From positions 124,001 through 188,000 of the forward strand of contig NZ_JAJEWP010000005.1 in the NCBI RefSeq assembly GCF_020687825.1: a DNA stretch of 64,000 bases, written 5' to 3'. The notes under the pieces are model-generated. The model was given only the letters and a program-made list of their open reading frames with translations, ran no database searches and was not told where the DNA came from. The position numbers and the translations under genes are program-made. Positions 8,935 to 19,982 of the stretch are shown here, piece after piece (within the stretch, counting starts at the first letter, position 1; every line of letters begins with the position of its first letter). Origin of the DNA: Fluctibacter halophilus (GTDB lineage: Bacteria > Pseudomonadota > Gammaproteobacteria > Enterobacterales > Alteromonadaceae).

Positions 8935-10005
8935 TCAGCTGGTAGCCAGCTTAAGCAGCCGTTGTTTTACCGAATGGGGGTAGTTGACCTGCGCCCACAA
9001 TGCCTTGCAGATCTGCTCAGTATCCTCCCACTCTTCATTCAGCAACCAATCGATAAACAGATCGGGGTTGCTCGGAAACGTCACCGGTTCCGGCGCAGGC
9101 AGTTGTAGCCAATGTTGCATGGTCTGGAGGTCGAGCGTTTGCATGCTAGTACACAGATCAAGCTGTTGTAGTGTGAGTACGTTGGACAACTGTTCGTATT
9201 GTCCCGCCAGGGGTTTGAGTAACAGCTTTTTGCCCAGCTGCAACGCTTCACTGGACAATTCAAAGCCTGCGTTGGCAATCACACCGCTGCAATGTTTGAT
9301 GGCATGCTGGAAACGGGGTTTGGACGGTTTGCACCAATGAATGTTGCCGCTGGTGTGATCGTCTCTGATGTGCGGATGGAAGCACTGAAACGCGGTGTCC
9401 GGTTGACTCGACAACAAGGCTGTAATGGCCGGCACTTCCTCAAAGGGCAAGTACACCAGACAGTGTTTTTCATCCGGTTGCACGTCCAGAGCTTCTTCGA
9501 TGAACGGTGGCATGATGGTGTGGCCAAAATGATACCAGTGCACGCCCAGTTGTATGTCTCCCGGGGCGAAAAAGCGGGTCAATAGTCGGTCAACAAAGCG
9601 ATCACCCTGTTTTGGAACCGGATAAGCAAAGGATGCCTGGTGACTGATCGATATGCACGGTGTGTTATCCCGTTTCGCCGCCCAGGCGGTGATCGGCTCA
9701 AAGTCGTTCAACACCACATCATAGGACGTCGTATCGCATTGGCGGATATCACGCCACAGTTGCACAAGATTGGCTTGTTTCAGGGTTTGCCACTGGCTGA
9801 CACGTCCTTTTCGGGTGCTGAACGTCAGTCCTCGCAGGGCCTCGTACTGACCAAACACATCCATGTCAAAGTAGCCCTGCGGCTGACGGCCGCTAAACAC
9901 AAAATCCACCGACAGTTCGCTGCGTCGTGCCAGTGCTTTTGCCATTACCCTGGCCCGGGCAATATGACCATTGCCGGTGCCTTGTACGCCATACAGTATT
10001 TTCAT
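8935..10005 (-). CDS. Glycosyltransferase-like protein, MJ1255/VC2487 family
   Basis: A 356-residue protein with the GT-B type N-terminal pattern MKILYGVQGTGNGHIARA, seen in MurG- and UDP-glucuronosyltransferase-like enzymes. A C-terminal Rossmann-like half carries ANAGFELSSEALQLGKKLL, which resembles the nucleotide-sugar binding region of GT28 proteins. It belongs to the conserved family first catalogued as MJ1255/VC2487, whose substrate is unknown. It follows a PAP2-type phosphatase gene by four bases, so the pair may build or remodel a lipid-linked glycan; that is inference. Confidence 0.8.
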   Translation of the reverse strand: MKILYGVQGTGNGHIARARVMAKALARRSELSVDFVFSGRQPQGYFDMDVFGQYEALRGLTFSTRKGRVSQWQTLKQANLVQLWRDIRQCDTTSYDVVLNDFEPITAWAAKRDNTPCISISHQASFAYPVPKQGDRFVDRLLTRFFAPGDIQLGVHWYHFGHTIMPPFIEEALDVQPDEKHCLVYLPFEEVPAITALLSSQPDTAFQCFHPHIRDDHTSGNIHWCKPSKPRFQHAIKHCSGVIANAGFELSSEALQLGKKLLLKPLAGQYEQLSNVLTLQQLDLCTSMQTLDLQTMQHWLQLPAPEPVTFPSNPDLFIDWLLNEEWEDTEQICKALWAQVNYPHSVKQRLLKLATS

Positions 10006-10009
10006 CGTC

Positions 10010-10522
10010 CTACACTAAAACCACCAGACTGAAGGAGGAAATCATCAAACCAAGACACGCGCCGACCACAATGTCACTGGGATAGTGAACCCCCAGCAAC
10101 ACGCGGGAAAGTCCGATGGTGCACGCCCAGGGATAGGCAATAAATGCCATGGTGGGATAAAAGTGCACTACCTGGGATGCCATCAGGAAAGCCGCGGCAG
10201 TGTGCCCAGAAGGCAAACTGAATTTATCTGACGGTGTAATGTGGGCGTGCAGGTTTTTGAACAGGTCACAGGGCCGTTGTCGCTTGAAGGCCTTTTTCAG
10301 CACCACGTAAAGCGGTAATTCCAGCGCATAGGCAATCAATGCAGAGTACAAAAACAGGGCGCCATGCAGGGGATCGAATGCCCACAGCGCGAGTCCTATC
10401 AAGAAGTACAGATGGCCATCCCCGGTACGTGAAACCCAGCGTATCCAGCGACAGTCACGATTGGCTGTCATATTAAATAGCCAGTAAAACAATCGGGTGT
10501 CAGTTTTGGTTAAGCGGTTCAT
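10010..10522 (-). CDS. PAP2-family membrane phosphatase
   Basis: A 170-residue integral membrane protein with the three phosphatidic acid phosphatase motifs: KKAFKRQRP, PSGHTAAAF and SRVLLGVHYPSD. Several hydrophobic helices flank them (for example LYFLIGLALWAF and IVVGACLGLMISSF). Relatives dephosphorylate undecaprenyl pyrophosphate, phosphatidate or phosphatidylglycerophosphate. I chose the ATG complementary to 10520-10522 because GGAGAGG lies eight bases upstream; a GTG three codons earlier is less likely. It is the first gene of a two-gene unit with the glycosyltransferase-like gene and is divergent from rraA. Confidence 0.85.
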   Translation of the reverse strand: MNRLTKTDTRLFYWLFNMTANRDCRWIRWVSRTGDGHLYFLIGLALWAFDPLHGALFLYSALIAYALELPLYVVLKKAFKRQRPCDLFKNLHAHITPSDKFSLPSGHTAAAFLMASQVVHFYPTMAFIAYPWACTIGLSRVLLGVHYPSDIVVGACLGLMISSFSLVVLV

Positions 10523-10698
10523 GGTCACCACCTCTCCCTGTTACTGACCTGCACAGTACGCAGGGGCTGTGACACAGATGTGACAATCCAGCGAAGTGTT
10601 TATGACAGTCGCCAGGGACGTCTTTACAAAGAACTGTTTTACAAAGTGAATATCTGCCACTACTCTGTCAGAAACAGCCTTGGGTATGGAACCGACGT

Positions 10699-11184
10699 AT
10701 GGACTACAACACCTCCGAGCTTTGTGATTTATTCGCCGACAATGTGGATGTGGTTGATCCGATGTTTGTCAGTTATGGCGGCCGAGCCTCTTATGGTGGT
10801 GAGGTCTCAACCATCAAGTGTTTTGAAGACAAGGGGTTGATCGATAAAGTCCTTACCCAAAATGGTGCTGGCAAGGTGCTGTTGGTCGATGGCGGCGGCT
10901 CTACCCGTCGTGCACTGATAGACGCAAACACAGCCATGATCGCGGTTGAAAACGGTTGGGAAGGCATCGTCTGTTACGGCAGTGTGCGTGATGTCGATGC
11001 CCTTGAAGACATTGATTTGGGCATTCATGCGTTGGCATCCATTCCGGTCAACGCCGACTTTGAGCAGACCGGTGAAGCGGATGTAGCGGTTAATTTTGGT
11101 GGCGTGACATTCCTGCCGGAAGATCATATCTATGCCGACAGCACAGGGATCATACTGTCTCCGGAACCTCTCGACATCGACTAG
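10699..11184 (+). CDS. rraA: Ribonuclease E activity regulator RraA
   Basis: Binds RNase E and inhibits mRNA decay in E. coli. The protein is 161 residues; the E. coli protein is also 161. Family signatures are [12 protein letters not shown] at the start, [34 protein letters not shown] and VNFGGVTF. The fold is that of the RraA/MenG-like family, and no methyltransferase motif is present. It is a single-gene unit followed directly by a strong terminator that also serves the convergent nuclease gene. Confidence 0.96.
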   Translation: MDYNTSELCDLFADNVDVVDPMFVSYGGRASYGGEVSTIKCFEDKGLIDKVLTQNGAGKVLLVDGGGSTRRALIDANTAMIAVENGWEGIVCYGSVRDVDALEDIDLGIHALASIPVNADFEQTGEADVAVNFGGVTFLPEDHIYADSTGIILSPEPLDID

Positions 11185-11189
11185 CGCAC

Positions 11190-11216
11190 AAAAAAAGGGC
11201 CATCGGCCCTTTTTTT
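11190..11216. terminator. Bidirectional terminator after rraA
   Basis: A run of seven A, the stem GGGCC-ATC-GGCCC (11197-11209) and a T run form a rho-independent terminator usable on both strands. It lies between the convergent rraA and the S1/P1 nuclease gene. Confidence 0.9.
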
Positions 11217-11232
11217 ATTGCTATTCAACCGC

Positions 11233-12015
11233 TTATGGCTGGCTGAACAGGGCGTTGAGGTAACTGGCGATACGAACGCCGGCCTGCTGCAGACGCTGTT
11301 TTACCGTGGGCAGGTTCTGGTGCAGGTATTGGTAAGAAATGGCATCTTTGTCCGGATAAATGGTGTCGCGAATCGCGGTTGATTCTTTAATCCATACCAA
11401 CGGATCGTTTTGAAGCCATTGCTGCTGTTGCTCGGCGGTGATTTTGGCCAGCAACCAGTCGCTCCACTCCGTATACGATAATTGCTTCTGATCAATCATG
11501 CCCGAGTCCCACACCCGGTGCAGGTTTGAGTTTTGCCAGAAAAATTCCAGTTTTACATCGTTGCCGCCCCGGTCGGTGCCGTTCCCGGCATGCAGTGGCT
11601 GGTGCAAATCGCCAATGATGTGGACAATAAAATGCAGCGCCAGACGACGGTCTTCCAGCGGCGCCTTGGGATCTTTCAGGGTACGGCTGAAATCCTGCAG
11701 TGCGGTGTATGCATCACCGTGCTCGGGATGTTCCGCTTCAGCGTAGGTTTTGCCATGGGGCACCGTCACGTAATGCCAGGGATTGGCGGTCTTCTGCCAG
11801 AACTCGGTTTGTTCAGAGCGCATTTCGTCCGCCAGTGTAGACATTTCAGCCAGGGTAACGGTGGGGAAAAGGGCGGCGATTTGCGCCTGTGCCTGTGGTG
11901 TCAGATATGCCTGGGCGATTTGCCCGCTAATCCGGTGGCCGGTTTGACCCCAGCCGAAAGCTGGCGACTGGAACAACACGCCGACGGCGATGATGGCAAG
12001 CAGGTTTTTAATCAT
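11233..12015 (-). CDS. Secreted S1/P1-type nuclease
   Basis: A 260-residue zinc-dependent nuclease of the S1/P1 and phospholipase C fold. The signal peptide ends at about residue 21 (SPAFG) and exposes Trp22 as the mature N-terminus, which in this family is the first zinc ligand. The following GQTGHR, the [17 protein letters not shown] segment, and LHRVWD supply the His and Asp ligands of the three-zinc site. It likely degrades single-stranded DNA and RNA outside the cytoplasm for nutrient use. The start overlaps the ubiX stop by four bases (ATGA), an unexpected coupling with a cytoplasmic cofactor enzyme. Confidence 0.93.
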   Translation of the reverse strand: MIKNLLAIIAVGVLFQSPAFGWGQTGHRISGQIAQAYLTPQAQAQIAALFPTVTLAEMSTLADEMRSEQTEFWQKTANPWHYVTVPHGKTYAEAEHPEHGDAYTALQDFSRTLKDPKAPLEDRRLALHFIVHIIGDLHQPLHAGNGTDRGGNDVKLEFFWQNSNLHRVWDSGMIDQKQLSYTEWSDWLLAKITAEQQQQWLQNDPLVWIKESTAIRDTIYPDKDAISYQYLHQNLPTVKQRLQQAGVRIASYLNALFSQP

Positions 12016-12647
12016 GATCTATGATCCCTTCCATTTGGCTGGTAGCCCCAACGGGGTACCAGCGTTTGTTCTATTGCGAGGTGGTCCAGTATACGGGCCA
12101 CCACAAAATCGACCATGTCCTGAATGGATTCAGGCTGATGGTAAAAGCCTGGTGCTGCAGGCATCACAGTAACACCCATGCGAGACAGTGCCAGCATGTT
12201 TTCCAGATGCAGTGTAGACAGCGGCATTTCGCGAGGCACCACAATGAGTTGGCCCCGTTCTTTAAGTACCACATCAGCGCCCCGTTCGATCAGGTTGTCA
12301 CTTTTGCCCGTCGCCACCGCAGACAACGTGCCGGTTGAGCACGGACAGATGACCATCTGACGAGGTGCGGCAGAGCCGGACGCGACCGGTGAAAACCAAT
12401 CGTCTTTACCAAATACCGTCAATTGGTCGTCTTCACAGCCAAAGCGGGTGCGAAAAAACGCACTGGCTGCATCGGGCCCGGCGGGGATTTTAAGGTCCTG
12501 CTCGGTGGCCATGACAACCCTGGCCGCCGATGAAATCAGCAGATACACCCGGCACTTTGCGGCCAGCAGCTTCTCCACCAAACGCAGGCCGTACGGTGCA
12601 CCGGATGCGCCAGTGAACGCGACAGTGATGGTCTGTGGTTGTTGCAT
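12012..12647 (-). CDS. ubiX: Flavin prenyltransferase UbiX
   Basis: Makes the prenylated FMN cofactor needed by the UbiD decarboxylase in ubiquinone synthesis. The protein is 211 residues. It carries the flavoprotein signature [15 protein letters not shown] near the N-terminus, [28 protein letters not shown], and [15 protein letters not shown]. It lies one base downstream of mpl and overlaps the nuclease gene. The order mpl-ubiX recurs in gammaproteobacteria. Confidence 0.95.
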   Translation of the reverse strand: MQQPQTITVAFTGASGAPYGLRLVEKLLAAKCRVYLLISSAARVVMATEQDLKIPAGPDAASAFFRTRFGCEDDQLTVFGKDDWFSPVASGSAAPRQMVICPCSTGTLSAVATGKSDNLIERGADVVLKERGQLIVVPREMPLSTLHLENMLALSRMGVTVMPAAPGFYHQPESIQDMVDFVVARILDHLAIEQTLVPRWGYQPNGRDHRS

Positions 12648-12648
12648 G

Positions 12649-13992
12649 TCAGGCCAGCTCCTCTAGCAGTCGTTGATGGATACCGCCGAAGCCACCATTA
12701 CTCATGACCAGCAGGTGATCGCCCGGACGGCAATGTTGGATGATAGCACGGACCAGATTATCCATATCCTGATACACGCCAACATCGACGTCACTGAAAG
12801 CTTTGAGATCATCGGTTGGCCATCCCAGCCCTACCGGGGCATACACAAACACACTGTCGGCATCACCCCAGCTCTTGGGCAAGGTCTCGCGGTGTACACC
12901 CATCTTCATGGTGGCAGAACGCGGTTCGAGTATTGCCAGAATACGCCCGTCACCGACCCGTTTTCTGAGCCCTTGCACCGTGGTCTGGATGGCGCTGGGG
13001 TGATGGGCAAAATCGTCATACACGGTGATGTCGTTAACTTGTCCACGAACTTCCATGCGCCGTTTAACGTTGACAAACTCGCCCAGCGCGGCGATGGCAA
13101 TGTCCGGTTTAACACCGGCATGACGGGCCGCAGCAATGGCCATCAGCGCGTTGTTGACATTGTGTTGTCCGAACAGCGGCCAATTCACCCGGCCCAGGCG
13201 TTGACCCTTAAAGCTCACATCAAAGGCGCTACCGTCTTGATTCTGGTTGGTGGCCAGCCATTCACCGCCGAGAAATTGCACCGGGCTCCAGCAGCCCATG
13301 TCCAGCACTTTACGCAGGTTTTCATCCTGCTTTGGCGCAATCGCCAGGCCAGTGCCGGGCAGTACCCGCATCAGATGATGAAACTGGCGCTGAATGGCCG
13401 ACAGATCGTCAAAGATGTCGGCATGATCGAACTCCAGGTTGTTCAGCACCAGCGTGCGGGGATGATAGTGAACAAATTTGGAGCGCTTATCGAAGAAGGC
13501 ACTGTCGTATTCATCGGCTTCGATGACGAAAAACGGCGCATCGCCCAAACGCGCGGAAATACCGAAGTTTTCCGGCACACCACCGATCAGAAAACCCGGA
13601 TTCAAACCGGCATATTCAAGGATCCAGGCCAGCATACTGCTGGTGGTGGTTTTGCCGTGGGTGCCGCTGACCGCCAGGACCCAACGATCCCGCAGCACAT
13701 GTTCGCTTAACCATTGTGGACCACTGATATAGGGAATATTGCGATCCAGCACGTATTCAACCGCCGGGTTGCCCCGCGACAACGCATTGCCAATGATCAC
13801 AATGTCCGGTGCCGGGTCAAGCTGCTGGGGATCGAAACCTTGTGTCAGCGTGATCCCCAACTGCTCCAGCTGGTCGCTCATGGGCGGATAAACGTTGGCG
13901 TCGCTGCCTGTGACCTGATGGCCCATCGCCTTGGCGATCGCGGCAATGCCGCCCATAAAGGTGCCGCAAATGCCCAGAATATGTATGTGCAT
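12649..13992 (-). CDS. mpl: Murein tripeptide ligase Mpl
   Basis: Ligates recycled L-Ala-gamma-D-Glu-meso-DAP to UDP-MurNAc in peptidoglycan recycling. The protein is 447 residues with the Mur ligase three-domain plan. The N-terminal Rossmann domain starts [19 protein letters not shown]. The ATP-binding loop is [11 protein letters not shown] at 110-120. The central domain has [16 protein letters not shown], and the C-terminal domain has [11 protein letters not shown]. It is divergent from fbp across 209 bases. Confidence 0.96.
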   Translation of the reverse strand: MHIHILGICGTFMGGIAAIAKAMGHQVTGSDANVYPPMSDQLEQLGITLTQGFDPQQLDPAPDIVIIGNALSRGNPAVEYVLDRNIPYISGPQWLSEHVLRDRWVLAVSGTHGKTTTSSMLAWILEYAGLNPGFLIGGVPENFGISARLGDAPFFVIEADEYDSAFFDKRSKFVHYHPRTLVLNNLEFDHADIFDDLSAIQRQFHHLMRVLPGTGLAIAPKQDENLRKVLDMGCWSPVQFLGGEWLATNQNQDGSAFDVSFKGQRLGRVNWPLFGQHNVNNALMAIAAARHAGVKPDIAIAALGEFVNVKRRMEVRGQVNDITVYDDFAHHPSAIQTTVQGLRKRVGDGRILAILEPRSATMKMGVHRETLPKSWGDADSVFVYAPVGLGWPTDDLKAFSDVDVGVYQDMDNLVRAIIQHCRPGDHLLVMSNGGFGGIHQRLLEELA

Positions 13993-14201
13993 AGTTTCAG
14001 AGTTGAGCTCGAATTTTGGCTAAGATTACCAGATTCATTTCGCCTAACCCACTGAAACTCTATCAGTTCGTGTGAAGAATCTGGCCATTACGGCTGAGTT
14101 TTTGTGCAAATGCAGGTACAATCCTACGCCGTGCGAAAAAAAACAATGACAAGCACAGCTACCTTCAGTACCTACACACAAAGGAAAAGGGCCAGAACCC
14201 G

Positions 14202-15173
14202 ATGAAACGACTTAACTCCCAACTGCAAGAAGACGGTGCACCGCTTGAACTTATCCTGCTGATCAGAACATTGTTGGCGGGCTGTAAAGAAATCTCTTTC
14301 CGCGTTAGCCAGGGTGCTTTGGCTGGCGTGCTGGGATCACTGCTGAGTGAAAACGTACAGGGTGAAACGCAGAAAAAGCTGGATGTGATTTCCAATCAGA
14401 TCCTCAAGGACATCCTCAAAGAATCCGGTTATGTTAAAGCCATATCGTCGGAAGAAGAAGACGATGTGGTGGCCTGTAATCCGGAAGGCAAGTACCTGGT
14501 CAGTTTCGATCCCCTGGATGGCTCGTCAAATACCGACATTAACAGTCTGATCGGCACGATTTTCTCCATTACCCACGCACCACAGTGGATGGAGGCGGAT
14601 GATCCTTCTGCCTTTCTGCAGCCGGGTATCCAGATGGTTGCGGCAGGCTACGTGCTGTACGGACCGTCTACCATGCTGGCAATGACCACCGGACGGGGTA
14701 CACATCTGTACACGTTGGATAAAACCCACGGTGGTTTCCTGTTAACTGAAGCCAATGTGCAAATCCCGGAGCAAACCAAAGAGTTCGCCATCAACGCCTC
14801 CAATCAGCGTCATTGGGAACCGCCGATGCAACAATACGTGTCAGATCTGTTGCTGGGTGATGAAGGGCCTCGGGGCAAAAACTTCAACATGCGTTGGGTC
14901 GGGGCAATGGTCGGCGATATTCACCGGGTATTGTGTCGTGGTGGCATTTTCGCCTACCCGTTTGACCAGCGTAATCCGAAGATTCCGGGCAAGCTGCGGT
15001 TGTTGTATGAAGCCAATCCAATGTCATTCCTGATTGAACAAGCTGGTGGTGCTTCTTCCACCGGCGATACGCGTATTCTTGAAGTGATGCCGCGGGAAAT
15101 CCATCAGCGGGTGCCGGTGATCATGGGCTCTCGTGAAGAGGTTGAAACCTGTTTGACCTATTACGCCAAATAA
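14202..15173 (+). CDS. fbp: Fructose-1,6-bisphosphatase, class I
   Basis: Gluconeogenic phosphatase that gives fructose 6-phosphate. The protein is 323 residues. Metal-binding motifs are EEEDD at about 84-88 and [11 protein letters not shown] with Asp103 and Asp106. The substrate-binding GGIFAYP and the C-terminal [15 protein letters not shown] are typical. A purine-rich AAAGGAAAAGGG stretch precedes the start. It stands alone between mpl (divergent) and the membrane pyrophosphatase gene (convergent), next to two pyrophosphatases that would pull biosynthetic reactions forward. Confidence 0.97.
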   Translation: MKRLNSQLQEDGAPLELILLIRTLLAGCKEISFRVSQGALAGVLGSLLSENVQGETQKKLDVISNQILKDILKESGYVKAISSEEEDDVVACNPEGKYLVSFDPLDGSSNTDINSLIGTIFSITHAPQWMEADDPSAFLQPGIQMVAAGYVLYGPSTMLAMTTGRGTHLYTLDKTHGGFLLTEANVQIPEQTKEFAINASNQRHWEPPMQQYVSDLLLGDEGPRGKNFNMRWVGAMVGDIHRVLCRGGIFAYPFDQRNPKIPGKLRLLYEANPMSFLIEQAGGASSTGDTRILEVMPREIHQRVPVIMGSREEVETCLTYYAK

Positions 15174-15191
15174 CAGCGTTACATCAGAATG

Positions 15192-15220
15192 AAAAAACCG
15201 CTCAGTTGAGCGGTTTTTTT
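15192..15220. terminator. Terminator between fbp and hppA
   Basis: A run of A, the stem CCGCTCA/TGAGCGG (15198-15213) and seven T make a rho-independent terminator. Its flanks let it act in both directions for the two convergent genes. Confidence 0.9.
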
Positions 15221-15238
15221 ATATCAACAGCACATCGT

Positions 15239-17242
<2,004 letters not shown>

Positions 17243-17574
17243 AATATCCCCTAAAGACAGAGTGGCTATGACACAAAGTGCGACATCACTGCAATTACCC
17301 TGGGCGAAAGCAGCACACGCTTTGCGATGTTTGGGTCTGTCGGTACGCGTTTTTCGCGTAGTGATTGGCGCCCGATAGCCCTTTGTTTTATTTACAAAAA
17401 ATTAACATCTTCGGAGTGACTATAACGATCATTATGGGCAAAGTTCAAGCTTTTGCTGATTTATTGTGCGTTTTGCTCAAAAAGCTGCCTTATCCGGCGG
17501 CTGAAAGATTTCATCTTGGCCCTGTAGCCAGTATAATTGCACCATCCCAAACACGTTTTTAGAAGGTTACTCCG
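17243..17574. other. Intergenic region between hppA and ppa
   Basis: This 332-base stretch separates two divergent pyrophosphatase genes. I see no convincing gene; a 65-codon frame at 17365-17562 lacks a ribosome binding site and family resemblance. It holds the ppa -10 candidate at 17532-17537 and presumably the hppA promoter on the other strand. The length and the AT-rich tract around 17380-17410 suggest room for regulation. Confidence 0.6.
17532..17537 (+). promoter_or_regulatory. Candidate -10 box of ppa
   Basis: A perfect TATAAT lies 38 bases before the ppa start codon. The -35 region 16-18 bases upstream is poor, so the promoter may need an activator or the call may be wrong. Confidence 0.4.
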
Positions 17575-18123
17575 ATGAGCTTGAATGCTGTGCCCGCAGG
17601 TAAAAACCTGCCTGACGAAATCAATGTGATCATTGAAATCCCCGCCCATTCTGATCCGGTGAAATATGAAGTCGACAAGGAATCCGGTGCGATTTTTGTA
17701 GATCGTTTCATGGCCACCTGCATGCACTACCCTACCAACTACGGTTACGTGCCGCACACTCTGTCAGAAGACGGCGACCCGGTTGATGTATTGGTGATCA
17801 CGCCGTTCCCACTGTTGGCCGGTTCCGTGATCCGTTGCCGCCCGGTAGGCGTGTTGAACATGACCGATGAGTCTGGGGCCGACGCTAAAGTCCTGGCGGT
17901 GCCGGCTGACAAGTTGTCGACCATTTACCGTGGCATCACAGAAATTGATCAGACCCCTGAATTGCTGCGCAATCAGATTGAGCATTTCTTCGAGCACTAT
18001 AAAGATCTGGAACCTAACAAGTGGGTTAAGATTGAAGGCTGGCAAGGCAGCGATGCAGCCAAGCAGGAAATTCTCGACAGCGTGAAACGCTACGAAGAGA
18101 CCGACGACAAGCCTGCGTTCTAA
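17575..18123 (+). CDS. ppa: Soluble inorganic pyrophosphatase, family I
   Basis: Cytoplasmic Mg-dependent enzyme that hydrolyses pyrophosphate to phosphate. The protein is 182 residues; E. coli has 176. The N-terminal INVIIEIPA, the central [12 protein letters not shown] and the metal-binding DGDPVDVLV are all intact. GAAGGT lies eight bases before the ATG. It is divergent from the ion-pumping pyrophosphatase, so the cell can either waste or conserve pyrophosphate energy. It is a monocistronic unit closed by a terminator. Confidence 0.97.
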   Translation: MSLNAVPAGKNLPDEINVIIEIPAHSDPVKYEVDKESGAIFVDRFMATCMHYPTNYGYVPHTLSEDGDPVDVLVITPFPLLAGSVIRCRPVGVLNMTDESGADAKVLAVPADKLSTIYRGITEIDQTPELLRNQIEHFFEHYKDLEPNKWVKIEGWQGSDAAKQEILDSVKRYEETDDKPAF

Positions 18124-18130
18124 CGCACTG

Positions 18131-18159
18131 AAAAAGCCGACCATGAGTCGGCTTTTTTT
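18131..18159 (+). terminator. Terminator after ppa
   Basis: The stem GCCGAC-CATGA-GTCGGC (18136-18152) is followed by seven T and preceded by five A. It ends the ppa transcript before the MFS gene. Confidence 0.9.
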
Positions 18160-18183
18160 ATCCCTTTTTTGTTTGGAGCGCGC

Positions 18184-19392
18184 ATGAATCTTCAACCCTG
18201 GCACAAGCAACCGCATACTTTGCTGTTGGCAATGGCCGGTCTGATGCCCTTGGTGTTTTCAGTATGGATGGCGTTGCTGAATAACTTTGTCGTTGAGAAG
18301 GCTGCCTTCAACGGTGCCCAGATAGGGATTTTGCAAAGCTTGCGCGAAGTGCCAGGCTTTTTGGCATTCACCGCGGTGTTCGTGCTGCTGGTGATCAAGG
18401 AACAGTCCTTCGCACTGTTGTCGCTGGCACTGATGAGCATCGGGGTCGCCGCCACTGGCTGGCTGCCGTTTGAAATTGGGTTGTATTGCACAACCGTAGT
18501 GATGTCGATTGGGTTTCATTACTTTGAAACCATCAATCAATCACTCACCCTGCAGTGGCTGGCGAAAGACAAGACCCCGCATTTCATGGGTCAGCAATTG
18601 GCGGTCAAGAGCCTGGCGTCGTTGTTAGCGTATGGCGGCATCTGGTTGCTGATGGAATGGTCAGATGTCAGCTATCGCACCACCTACATGCTGGCCGGCG
18701 GGATTGGTGTGCTGGCAGTGTTGGCGTTGTGGTGGCACTTTCCGCGCTTCGAACAACCAAACACCCAACACAAGCACCTGCTGCTGCGCAAACGCTACTG
18801 GTTGTATTACGGTCTGACGTTTTGCAGTGGCGCCCGGCGACAAATTTTTATGGTCTTCGCCGCGTTCATGATGGTGGAAAAGTTCGGCTATTCTGTGGGC
18901 GATATCAGCCTGCTGTTCTTGATCAACTATGTGTTCAACCTGCTGTTTGCGCCCGCGATCGGACGCTGGATCCATCGCGTCGGCGAACAGCGCGCACTGA
19001 TGATTGAATATACCGGCCTGATCCTGGTGTTTGTGGGCTATGCCGTGGTGGAGGATGGCCATGTGGCAGCGGGTCTGTATGTCGTTGATCATCTGTTTTT
19101 TGCCATGGCCATCGCGATGAAAACCTATTTCCAGAAAATCGCTGATCCCAAGGACATCGCTGCCACCGCCAGTGTCAGTTTTACCATCAATCATATTGCT
19201 GCAGTGGTTATACCGGCGTTGCTCGGTATGGTATGGTTGGTGTCTCCTGCGGCGGTTTTTGTGACCGGAGCAGGATTCGCATTGTGTTCATTTGCCCTTG
19301 CCGCTAACATGCCCCGCCATCCGGCGCCCGGTTGTGAAGTGCGCAGAAATCCGGGCCGCTGGGCCAATCAATTGTCTGAATCGATCGACTGA
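18184..19392 (+). CDS. Major facilitator superfamily transporter
   Basis: A 402-residue protein with about 11-12 hydrophobic helices in the MFS pattern. The second half opens with RKRYWLYYGLTFCSGARRQIF. The cytoplasmic loop between helices 2 and 3 does not show the usual GxxxDRxGRR motif, so this is a divergent branch. Substrate is unknown. I chose the ATG at 18184 because GGAG lies six bases upstream; a TTG at 18169 is open but lacks such a site. The downstream DUF3299 gene begins 12 bases after the stop and may be co-transcribed. Confidence 0.8.
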   Translation: MNLQPWHKQPHTLLLAMAGLMPLVFSVWMALLNNFVVEKAAFNGAQIGILQSLREVPGFLAFTAVFVLLVIKEQSFALLSLALMSIGVAATGWLPFEIGLYCTTVVMSIGFHYFETINQSLTLQWLAKDKTPHFMGQQLAVKSLASLLAYGGIWLLMEWSDVSYRTTYMLAGGIGVLAVLALWWHFPRFEQPNTQHKHLLLRKRYWLYYGLTFCSGARRQIFMVFAAFMMVEKFGYSVGDISLLFLINYVFNLLFAPAIGRWIHRVGEQRALMIEYTGLILVFVGYAVVEDGHVAAGLYVVDHLFFAMAIAMKTYFQKIADPKDIAATASVSFTINHIAAVVIPALLGMVWLVSPAAVFVTGAGFALCSFALAANMPRHPAPGCEVRRNPGRWANQLSESID

Positions 19393-19404
19393 GAGAAACT
19401 GACC

Positions 19405-19863
19405 ATGCGCTGTGTAGTACTGTTTGCCTTGTTACTGTCGTCAACGGTGTTTGCCGAGCCGCCGGAGGTGTATTGGGAAGACCTTGTACCCAGTGGTCAG
19501 AGCCAGGCTCAGGCCCCGGTAAATCATGACGGTAGCATGGTCCAGCAGGATCTGGATGCGCCAGTAGTGCATACCTACGACGGCAAGACGGTCAAGATTC
19601 CGGGGTTTGTCGTGCCGTTGGAAGGGGATGGGCGCAACACCACTGCCTTTTTGCTGGTGCCTTACTTTGGCGCTTGTATCCACGTTCCACCACCGCCCCC
19701 GAATCAGATCGTGTATGTGAAGTTTCCCGATGGCGTGCCGATAGATAATATCAATGACGCGATTTGGGTCACCGGCGTTTTAACCACAGACGGATGGCAG
19801 GGCGATATCGCCACGGTTGGCTATGTGCTGGAAGGCAAACAGGTCAGCCCGTTTGAAGGCTAG
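19405..19863 (+). CDS. DUF3299 exported protein
   Basis: A 152-residue protein with an N-terminal signal peptide (LFALLLSSTVFA, cleavage before EPPEV). The mature part has the DUF3299 signature: KIPGFVVPLEGDG, YFGACIHVPPPPPNQ and VTGVL. The proline-rich CIHVPPPPPNQ block with its single cysteine is the most conserved part of the family. Relatives are small periplasmic proteins or lipoproteins, often near ABC or MFS exporters, with no assigned activity. Location just after an MFS gene fits that pattern. Confidence 0.82.
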   Translation: MRCVVLFALLLSSTVFAEPPEVYWEDLVPSGQSQAQAPVNHDGSMVQQDLDAPVVHTYDGKTVKIPGFVVPLEGDGRNTTAFLLVPYFGACIHVPPPPPNQIVYVKFPDGVPIDNINDAIWVTGVLTTDGWQGDIATVGYVLEGKQVSPFEG

Positions 19864-19982
19864 CGGCTAAAGACCAATGGCAGTTTACCGCTGTGTTGCC
19901 AAAATCTCGTCTATACTCGTCTAAGTGTTGAATATCTAACGCAATATTCAGTGACGCTGGCACATTAACGGTAGGTAGATTG

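Noticed and set aside
12673-13710. A 345-codon open frame on the plus strand
   Set aside because: It lies wholly antisense to mpl, which has clear Mur ligase motifs; the antisense translation resembles no family.
17365-17562. A 65-codon frame between hppA and ppa
   Set aside because: No ribosome site, no recognisable domain, and it runs over the likely ppa promoter.
19868-19894. A flagellar sigma-28-like promoter before the chemoreceptor gene
   Set aside because: TAAAG is present but the -10 part (ACCGCTGT) fits GCCGATAA only in about half its positions.
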